From contig NZ_VLOG01000031.1 in the NCBI RefSeq assembly GCF_007655305.1, positions 1 through 33,390 of the forward strand: a DNA stretch of 33,390 nucleotides, given 5' to 3'. The notes beneath the pieces were generated by a model. That model made no database searches and was not told the origin of the DNA. It saw nothing but the letters and a program-made list of their open reading frames with translations. Every line of letters begins with the position of its first letter. Position 1 is the first letter of the stretch. Below are positions 25,017-31,585 of this stretch, piece by piece. The stretch comes from Algoriphagus algorifonticola. GTDB taxonomy: Bacteria > Bacteroidota > Bacteroidia > Cytophagales > Cyclobacteriaceae. The position numbers and the translations under genes were made by a program.

Positions 25017-26318
25017 ATGCCTGTAATTAGCCAAAACGACAATCTTCACCTTCGCTCTGAAGAAGTTCAGGAGATTATTTCCCGGCCCCCGGCGTGGTTG
25101 GTACGATGGGGAATTACTTTGATATTTATTCTGCTTTCTCTTTTGATAGGATTATCCTTTTTGATCCGATATCCTGATTTTGTGGAAGCGAAAGTATTGA
25201 TTACTACTGCTGAGCCAACAGAACGAATAGCAGCCCGGTTTACAGGTCAAATTGATAGCATATTTGTCACCAATGGAGATCAGGTAAAAAGTGGGCAGCT
25301 TTTGGCAGGTATCAAGAGTACAGCTAGGTTGGAAGATGTATTCTTTTTGAAGACTACCCTAGAAAAAGAACCCTTTGAGAAGGAAAATGACTATTTATTT
25401 CCTGTTGATTCTCTTTCAGAATTGGTTTTAGGGGAAGTTGGATTACCGTTTTTGGAATTTGAAAGGAATTATTTGGCGTATCGATTGATCAGGGAGTTAC
25501 AGCCTTTTGCGGGCCAGTTGGAAGGTACCAAAGCATCCATAGAGGAAATCAAAAAACGGATTAGTAGTCAACAATCCCAAAAAGAATTACTTAGCAGAAG
25601 ACTTTCTTTAGCCAAAATCGACTATGAGCGTAACAGAAACCTCCATCAGCAAGGGGTCATTGCAGATAAGGATTTTGAATCCCGTGAAATGGAGTATTTG
25701 CAGATGGAAGAACAGGTCAATCAGATGGCCATATCTATCTCTCAATTGCAGGAAACACTGAATACGGCATATCAGACCATTAAAAACACCAACATCAATC
25801 GGGAAGAAGAGGAAGCGAGGTCATTGAAAGCCCTAATCCAATCCTATCAAGGACTTAAGCGGAGTTTGCGGGATTGGGAATATTTGTATCTGATGAAATC
25901 TTCCATTATTGGTATAGTCAGCTTCCAAAAAGTATGGGGAGCCAATCAGCAAGTCAATTCAGGGGAACTAGTGTTTACCGTATTGCCTGATAATAAATCC
26001 GAGCTAATGGGCGCCATGAAAATAGCGGCTCAAAATGCCGGAAAAGTGAGCATTGACCAAAAAGTCCTGATCAAATTGGACAATTATCCATTTCAGGAAT
26101 ATGGGGCATTAATCGGGAAGATTTCCAGCATTTCGGTGTCTCCTGACGAAGAATTCAACTATTTGGTATATGCCACTCTACCCGAAGGTAGTAAGACCTC
26201 ATTCAATCGAGAAATTCCATTTACCCAGGAACTGTTGGGAAATGCTGAAATCATAACCGAGGAACTGAGTGTGGCAGAGCGCTTGTTTTTCAAATTTGGG
26301 TCCATAATGATTTACTAG
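25017..26318 (+). CDS. HlyD-family membrane fusion protein
   Basis: 433 aa periplasmic adaptor. There is one N-terminal transmembrane helix (about 31-50), then half of a lipoyl domain (ARFTGQIDSIFVTNGDQVKSGQLL), a long coiled-coil hairpin (about 160-275, rich in Gln, Glu and Lys), the second lipoyl half around YLMKSSIIGIVSFQKVWGANQQVNSG and a beta-barrel portion (KVLIKLDNYPFQEYG). It connects the ABC exporter to an outer-membrane channel, for which no TolC gene is present here. It starts 2 nt after the exporter stop and ends immediately before the next gene's ATG. Confidence 0.93.
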   Translation: MPVISQNDNLHLRSEEVQEIISRPPAWLVRWGITLIFILLSLLIGLSFLIRYPDFVEAKVLITTAEPTERIAARFTGQIDSIFVTNGDQVKSGQLLAGIKSTARLEDVFFLKTTLEKEPFEKENDYLFPVDSLSELVLGEVGLPFLEFERNYLAYRLIRELQPFAGQLEGTKASIEEIKKRISSQQSQKELLSRRLSLAKIDYERNRNLHQQGVIADKDFESREMEYLQMEEQVNQMAISISQLQETLNTAYQTIKNTNINREEEEARSLKALIQSYQGLKRSLRDWEYLYLMKSSIIGIVSFQKVWGANQQVNSGELVFTVLPDNKSELMGAMKIAAQNAGKVSIDQKVLIKLDNYPFQEYGALIGKISSISVSPDEEFNYLVYATLPEGSKTSFNREIPFTQELLGNAEIITEELSVAERLFFKFGSIMIY

Positions 26319-27959
26319 ATGAAAATTGTTCACACATTTTGGATTGACGAAGGGAAAGATCCCTTGAAGGATAGTTTTGGATGGTGTAGTGCTCCGTATC
26401 ATTTGATGAGTTGGGCGATTAGTTGCCTACAACTTCATCAATTTTACGAAGACCTGGAATTGATTACCGATAGGAAGGGAAAAGAGTTGCTAATTGATCA
26501 ATTGAAATTACCTTATAAAAAGGTGAGAATTGAACTGGATGATTTAGATATAGTTAAAATTCCCGGCCTATGGGTAATGAAAAAAATATATTCCTATACA
26601 CTACATGAAGAACCTTTCCTCAATGTGGACGGGGATGTATATGTTTATAGCCCATTTCCTGATGAAATTCTTTCCAGCCAACTAATTGCCCAGAACATTG
26701 AGCAAGATTTTGATTATTACAAAGAGTTGGTCGGGCGAGTCGATGATACTTTTCCATTTGTTCCAAAGCCGATTAAAGATCAGATCGAGAAGGGTATGGA
26801 AATCCAAGCAAGTAACGCTGGGATTTTAGGAGGGAAGAATTATGCATTTTTCAAAGATTATTTTCAGGTGGTCGAGCAATTTATAGCAGCTAATCAAAAA
26901 CAGATTAAATCTTTAAATCCTTCACAAATGGTAAATTTCAATGCGGTAGTTGAACAGTATATTTTCCATTGCCTGAGTACTGATCAAAGTATTGAGGTGA
27001 AGTATCTTTTAGATACCGTTTATGATCCTTCTTTTTTTGAATCCTTTGCCAATTTCCACCACTTGCCCAATGATATCTCTTTTATGCATGCCTTAGGAGA
27101 TTACAAGAAAAATGGTTGGGTTTGTGACCAGCTAGCGCATCGATTACGACTGGATTATCCAAAATACTTTGCTAGGGTATTAGATCTCTTTGAAAACTAT
27201 GGAACAGCGTCATATGAAAAAACAGTTCAAGACGCACCAAGGGATCTGCCAATCAGCCCTATAAAATTTGCTTCTAAGTATCTATCAAAACCTGAAACTG
27301 AGCAATTTTATAGAACAGATCAAATCCTTTCTGCCATTTGTGAAAAAGAAGGCATTTCCTTGGAAAGAGATAAATTCACCATTTCTGAATTGAAGAATAA
27401 TTTGGGCAGAAAATTGACAGATTCACCTACCCTCAGGGTTTTGGATGATGTGTATGAGTTTGAACAAGAAAAGCGTAGATTAATCGAATTACTGCATAAG
27501 GGCAATTCAGGGCTTGACGCTGGGTTTCCAGCCATACAATCTGCCAATGAAGTGTTAAAGAATAAACGATGGCAAGAAATGGCCGAGCTTAATTTGGCTC
27601 CCAATTGTAAATTAATCATTTCTGAATGGGATTGGTCTCAAAATTCTGTTTTGTTTACTCGGGTCAAAATCAATCCGATTGAAAACAATCTCTCACTTCC
27701 TCCTCATTATTATCAAACGGTACTGCTTTGGGACAGACATCATGAAGCAATTATTGAATATTTGCTTGGCACGGTTGGAGCATACCTTATTTCAATTCTT
27801 TCTAAGGAACCCTACGTTTCAATGTGTAATGTATCGAAAAGAATTCACGCTTTTTTTGAAGTAGCAGGTGAACCTCAACTCAATAGGCTATTTGAAGAAG
27901 AGATTCGCTTTTTAGCCTACAGCGGGGTGATTCATCTAAGGGAAATCAGGAATACTTAA
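26319..27959 (+). CDS. DUF6734-like putative glycosyltransferase with extra C-terminal domain
   Basis: 546 aa; starts on the base after the HlyD stop, so it belongs to the export operon. The N-terminal 300 residues match my memory of DUF6734 proteins: KIVHTFWIDEG, GWCSAPYHLMSWAISCLQL, and an acidic NVDGDVYVY motif (D104, D106) like the DxD metal site of GT-A glycosyltransferases, plus SNAGILGG. After a linker the last about 75 residues (LLGTVGAYLISILSK ... FEEEIRFLAYSGVIHLREI) resemble a winged-helix PqqD-like recognition element; this is a guess from pattern only. The enzyme may glycosylate the precursor peptides. Donor, acceptor and activity are unproven. Confidence 0.65.
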   Translation: MKIVHTFWIDEGKDPLKDSFGWCSAPYHLMSWAISCLQLHQFYEDLELITDRKGKELLIDQLKLPYKKVRIELDDLDIVKIPGLWVMKKIYSYTLHEEPFLNVDGDVYVYSPFPDEILSSQLIAQNIEQDFDYYKELVGRVDDTFPFVPKPIKDQIEKGMEIQASNAGILGGKNYAFFKDYFQVVEQFIAANQKQIKSLNPSQMVNFNAVVEQYIFHCLSTDQSIEVKYLLDTVYDPSFFESFANFHHLPNDISFMHALGDYKKNGWVCDQLAHRLRLDYPKYFARVLDLFENYGTASYEKTVQDAPRDLPISPIKFASKYLSKPETEQFYRTDQILSAICEKEGISLERDKFTISELKNNLGRKLTDSPTLRVLDDVYEFEQEKRRLIELLHKGNSGLDAGFPAIQSANEVLKNKRWQEMAELNLAPNCKLIISEWDWSQNSVLFTRVKINPIENNLSLPPHYYQTVLLWDRHHEAIIEYLLGTVGAYLISILSKEPYVSMCNVSKRIHAFFEVAGEPQLNRLFEEEIRFLAYSGVIHLREIRNT

Positions 27960-27990
27960 TTTAGTAAATATTTACTGAAATTTAGTAAAT
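27958..27990. promoter_or_regulatory. Two 12-nt direct repeats spaced 21 nt with a palindrome
   Basis: AATTTAGTAAAT occurs at 27958-27969 and 27979-27990, exactly two helical turns apart. The first copy is part of the perfect palindrome AGTAAATATTTACT (27963-27976). Same-face spacing is typical of operator sites for dimeric regulators. It lies after the DUF6734-like gene and about 400 nt before the second VKOR gene. The candidate binder is the XRE regulator or an external protein. Confidence 0.45.
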
Positions 27991-28393
27991 AAGGTATAGG
28001 TAAACAGGAAATATGCTTGTAATTTACATTAATAAATCACGGTAGAAAAGTCTTTTCAATGATAACTCCACATAACAATTGGTTTTTTTATTAATTAAAG
28101 GGAATAACTATCAAGAGTAAATTAATAATTACAAATAAACTTTCAAAAATCTATTCTAATTAGAACAGATTTGGTAGATCGATATGTAAATAAGCCATCT
28201 TTAAGGGGAAGCTATTTGCTCATTGGATTATCTCTCCAATACAATTGTCGAACGTCTAAAGGCAAAGATTCAAGAACTTAAAACAAAATAAATTGAATAT
28301 ATAACATTCACTAATTTTAGAAACGCCCTTCTATTCTTTAAGAGAGGCTTAAACTTATTTTTTTACTAATCTAAAAATATTACAATATAACAA
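27991..28393. other. AT-rich intergenic region before the second oxidase
   Basis: It holds no gene I can support. It contains a palindrome TTCTAATTAGAA (about 28153) and a start-less 28-codon frame (28205-28291) that could be a remnant. It probably carries the promoter for the second oxidase-peptide set. Confidence 0.4.
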
Positions 28394-30007
28394 ATGGAAC
28401 AAATAGTCTTTCAATTTTTAAAACGCTTGAAAATCCCGATTTCAAGTCAGTATGTAGAAACTTTTCTGCTAACTCATCCCGAGTTTCCATCCCTTCTCAG
28501 TGTTTCAGACCTGTTAGAAAATTTGAAATTGGTGCATTCAATCAAGAGGATTAATCGCGAAGAAATTGAAAGTTTAGAAAGTCCTTGCCTTATACTACCA
28601 GAGCGTTCAGCTAAAGGACTTATCTCAGTTCTGACTAGTTCTAACCTTAGAAAATTAAAATCAGAAATAGCTTCTCAAAGCTTGATAGTTATTTCAGTGA
28701 ATCCTTCATTAATAAATTCAACTAATCAACAAAAATCAGACTTCTTTCAGGAAAAAATTAAAAATGGGGCTGAAGGATTATTGAAAATTACGCTCATTGT
28801 ATTATTAGGATTATTTCTCTTTTCTATTGATTCCATTTTCGATTTTTTTTGGGTAATGACTTCAATTTTCGGGGCTGTAGTTAGTTATTTGATTTTTTCA
28901 AAAGATTTAGGTTTCAAATTTGACGTGATAGATAAGTTCTGTAATTCAGGTAAAAAAGCCAGTTGTGATGAAATATTACAGTCAGAAAAATCAATAGTAT
29001 TTGGCTTTTTGAAATTTTCAGATTTGATAATATCTCTTTTTGTATTCCAGTTAGTGATTTTAGGATTATTTGTACTATCAGACCGATCCATAAATGAAGT
29101 ATGGCCTTTATTTATGGGTATAGCTTTACTATCGATTCCCGCTGTTCTTTATTCTGTATATCTACAATATGCCGTACTAAAAACTTGGTGCAAATTGTGC
29201 CTCATAGTATCAGCAATTCTAATTCTCCAATTCGGAATGTTGATTGGCAATTTTTTCGACGAAACAATTTATTGGGGAGTGGAAGACCTATTGGGAACAA
29301 TACTATTAGCCATTTCTTATCCCATTATTTTGTCATTAACGTTCTTAGTCAGAAGTAGAACTCAAGAATTCAATACTTTTTACCAACGAGCGGTCCATTC
29401 AGAAAGAATCAAAAATTCCCCTAAGGTTTTTTATGATTTGTTAAAACAGCAAAATAAAGCCCACTATTCTCCGCTTTATCATGAATTAGTTATTGGTAAC
29501 CCAAACGCTCCAATCAAATTAATCATAGTTAGCAACTTATACTGTGCGCCATGTAAAGTTCAGCATGAGGAGGTATCTAGATTGGTAGAGTCTAATAAAG
29601 AATACCTGTCCGTTTCTATGCGATTTGTTAAAATAAATAAGCAATTCAATAAGGATATATCTTCCACACAATACCTTTTGCAATATTGGTGGGATAACAT
29701 TCATAACACTGAAAAAGAATCCTCATTGACTGAACAATTGATTCATTCTTGGTTTAGCGAAATGAATGTGGAAAGTTTCGCAAGCTCTCACCCACTAAAA
29801 GAACTAAAACTATCCAATGAAGTAAAAGCCATGGCGGAATTGCAGGAAAAATGGATTGAAGAAATTGGGGTATCCAAAACGCCAACCATTTTTATCAATG
29901 ATTACGAACTGCCTTCACTCTATACAATAGCAGACTTGCATAGAATACTCCCTGATTTAGCAGAATATTATTTTCTTGAAAACCAGCACAGTAATTTAAA
30001 ATCCTAA
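28394..30007 (+). CDS. VKOR-thioredoxin fusion disulfide oxidase with C39-like N-terminus (copy 2)
   Basis: 537 aa paralogue of the protein at 19558 with the same architecture: degenerate C39-like N-terminus (1-110; TFLLTHPEFPSLLSVSDLLE), VKOR domain (about 130-320; C183 and C191 in KFCNSGKKASC, C266/C269 in WCKLC), and a thioredoxin/DsbA domain (about 365-530; C384/C387 in NLYCAPC, cis-Pro motif KTPTIF). Both copies share a TPTIFIN-x-YELPS ending. It differs from copy 1 by longer loops and more AT-rich coding. It lies 92 nt upstream of the second six-cysteine peptide, repeating the oxidase-then-peptide order of copy 1, which suggests the pair duplicated or was acquired as a unit. Confidence 0.88.
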   Translation: MEQIVFQFLKRLKIPISSQYVETFLLTHPEFPSLLSVSDLLENLKLVHSIKRINREEIESLESPCLILPERSAKGLISVLTSSNLRKLKSEIASQSLIVISVNPSLINSTNQQKSDFFQEKIKNGAEGLLKITLIVLLGLFLFSIDSIFDFFWVMTSIFGAVVSYLIFSKDLGFKFDVIDKFCNSGKKASCDEILQSEKSIVFGFLKFSDLIISLFVFQLVILGLFVLSDRSINEVWPLFMGIALLSIPAVLYSVYLQYAVLKTWCKLCLIVSAILILQFGMLIGNFFDETIYWGVEDLLGTILLAISYPIILSLTFLVRSRTQEFNTFYQRAVHSERIKNSPKVFYDLLKQQNKAHYSPLYHELVIGNPNAPIKLIIVSNLYCAPCKVQHEEVSRLVESNKEYLSVSMRFVKINKQFNKDISSTQYLLQYWWDNIHNTEKESSLTEQLIHSWFSEMNVESFASSHPLKELKLSNEVKAMAELQEKWIEEIGVSKTPTIFINDYELPSLYTIADLHRILPDLAEYYFLENQHSNLKS

Positions 30008-30099
30008 AAATATTGCTTTACTAAGCAGGGGTCTGGTTGCTTGTACCCTATCCTCAGATGAAACAAGCTTTTTTCTTAATTACAATTATCTTACTAATT

Positions 30100-30294
30100 A
30101 TGAGTAAACTAACCAAAATGAGTCTTAGCAACATCCAAGGGGTGTTAAGCCGAGAAGAAATGAGTAAAATTATGGCTGGTTCTGGAGGAACTCACTGTGG
30201 ATTTTGCAAAACTTTTGGAGGTTCCACAAATGCCTGTTTTACAGACCCCACGCTAGGTGGAGCGTGTATGGGTTGTGAAGGATTGTGTTACTAA
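30100..30294 (+). CDS. Double-glycine-type leader, six-cysteine precursor peptide (copy 2)
   Basis: 64 aa from the ATG at 30100; earlier in-frame starts (from 30037) add a hydrophobic stretch that does not fit the leader family. The leader MSKLTKMSLSNIQGVLSREE then MSKIMAG aligns with peptide 1, with cleavage expected after G27 (MAG replaces TGG). The core starts SGGTHCGFC and has cysteines at 33, 36, 46, 56, 59 and 63, also six. It is Gly/Thr-rich with GGSTNAC and TDPTLGGAC. Both cores share a [YS]GG then CxxC start but differ afterwards. It has no dedicated exporter and would use the C39 exporter at 22813. A terminator follows. Confidence 0.86.
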   Translation: MSKLTKMSLSNIQGVLSREEMSKIMAGSGGTHCGFCKTFGGSTNACFTDPTLGGACMGCEGLCY

Positions 30295-30317
30295 AAAACA
30301 TTATTCTTCTCAATATT

Positions 30318-30343
30318 CTTCCTTACCTCCCTGGGTAAGGAAG
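30318..30343 (+). terminator. Terminator after precursor peptide 2
   Basis: Perfect 10-bp stem CTTCCTTACC (30318-30327) with GGTAAGGAAG (30334-30343), loop TCCCTG, then TTTAATA. It lies between the peptide gene and the DUF6625-like gene, so the latter depends on readthrough or a promoter of its own. Confidence 0.75.
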
Positions 30344-30357
30344 TTTAATATACTATA

Positions 30358-31185
30358 ATGAAATCAATTTGCCTAATTTCCGTTTTTTTTGGTCCATTCC
30401 CGTGGTACTTGAACTACTTTTTACACACCTGCAAAAACAATCCAAGTATCCAATTTCTTATATTCTCAGATAAGAGTAAGAATGATTTGGAGTTTCCGGA
30501 AAATGTTACCCTAATAAATATTTCCCCTGACCAATTTAATGAACTGGCTAGCAATAAATTAGATTTTTTGATTAAAATTACAAATCCATATAAAATTTGT
30601 GATTTGAAGCCTGCTTTTGGGTTATTTTTTGAAGATTATTTAAAAGAGTTTGACTTTTGGGGACACATTGATTTGGATATTATATGGGGAGATATTCGTT
30701 TTTTTATTACAGAAGACATATTGAATAACAATGAATTAGTATGCGTTAGACATGATTTTTTAACGGGATACTTTCTGTTATTTAAGAATTCCAAAAAAAT
30801 GAAATATCTATTTATGGAAAGTAAAGATTTTAAAAAGGTCTTTTTATCTTCTGAACATTATTGCTTTGATGAAACAAACTTTCATTTTGCTTCTTTTTCG
30901 AATCATGTTCCCTTGGAGGAAATGAATTCTGAAATAGAGAGTATGATGCATGTTGTTAAAAAAATGGAAATTCAAAATACCATTAAGGCTTACTTTGATT
31001 TCATGGTGATCGAAGGTCTTCCCGGGAAAATTCGATGGAAAAACGGAAAACTATACTATAAAAACAAGTTTGAAGTATTACTATATCATATGATCTTATT
31101 TAAGAAAGTTTATAAACCAAAAAATCGAATTATCAATATTCCAAATGAATTTAGAATTAGCCCAACTCGTATTTATCATTCTTAG
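30358..31185 (+). CDS. DUF6625-like putative glycosyltransferase
   Basis: 275 aa. The N-terminus ISVFFGPFPWYLNYFLHTCKNNP, the central YKICDLKPAFGLFFEDYLKEF and WGHIDLDIIWGDI (D105-x-D107) fit my memory of DUF6625, a family with a GT-A-like DxD motif and TupA-type neighbours. HDFLTGYFLLFKNS follows as the usual sugar-binding region. No signal peptide, so cytoplasmic or membrane-associated. It is directly downstream of peptide 2, so the peptide or a lipid-linked intermediate could be its acceptor. Coding is more AT-rich than the export operon, suggesting a different history. Confidence 0.7.
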   Translation: MKSICLISVFFGPFPWYLNYFLHTCKNNPSIQFLIFSDKSKNDLEFPENVTLINISPDQFNELASNKLDFLIKITNPYKICDLKPAFGLFFEDYLKEFDFWGHIDLDIIWGDIRFFITEDILNNNELVCVRHDFLTGYFLLFKNSKKMKYLFMESKDFKKVFLSSEHYCFDETNFHFASFSNHVPLEEMNSEIESMMHVVKKMEIQNTIKAYFDFMVIEGLPGKIRWKNGKLYYKNKFEVLLYHMILFKKVYKPKNRIINIPNEFRISPTRIYHS

Positions 31186-31585
31186 AATTAGAAATTGGGC
31201 ATATAAAGTAAACCTATAAATCATCTTTTCCGTTAAATTTTCCTGTAATTCTGCTATTTATAAAATGGATAATAAAGACAGGGCTTTTAGAAAATATTCA
31301 TGATTAAATTCAATTCAGAGGTTTCTGGTATCTGGTGAAAACATAAAGTTATTGAGTGTTCTAAAAAATCCAATTACATATTATGTAAAAAAAAGAGTTC
31401 AAATTGAACAGAAAGCAATAAATCAGTTCTCATGATTATTAGCTATTTCTTTTAGGAAAAAATTGGACAAACAGCTTTAGGCTGTAGAGTGAATTGTGAT
31501 TAATCAATTGAGGAAACTTTCCTCAACTCTTTCATTCCAAAAAAATAATGAAGCATTTAGACCATTTATCTTACCTGGCCCACCC
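31186..31585. other. Intergenic region with a palindrome near the next gene
   Basis: AT-rich, no gene seen. A perfect inverted repeat TTGAGGAAA (31508-31516) and TTTCCTCAA (31518-31526) around a single C lies 60 nt before the next start codon and could be an operator or a hairpin. Confidence 0.4.

Noticed and set aside
28205..28291. Short open frame encoding about 28 residues ending in a basic helix
   Set aside because: No start codon and no recognisable motif; too short to support.
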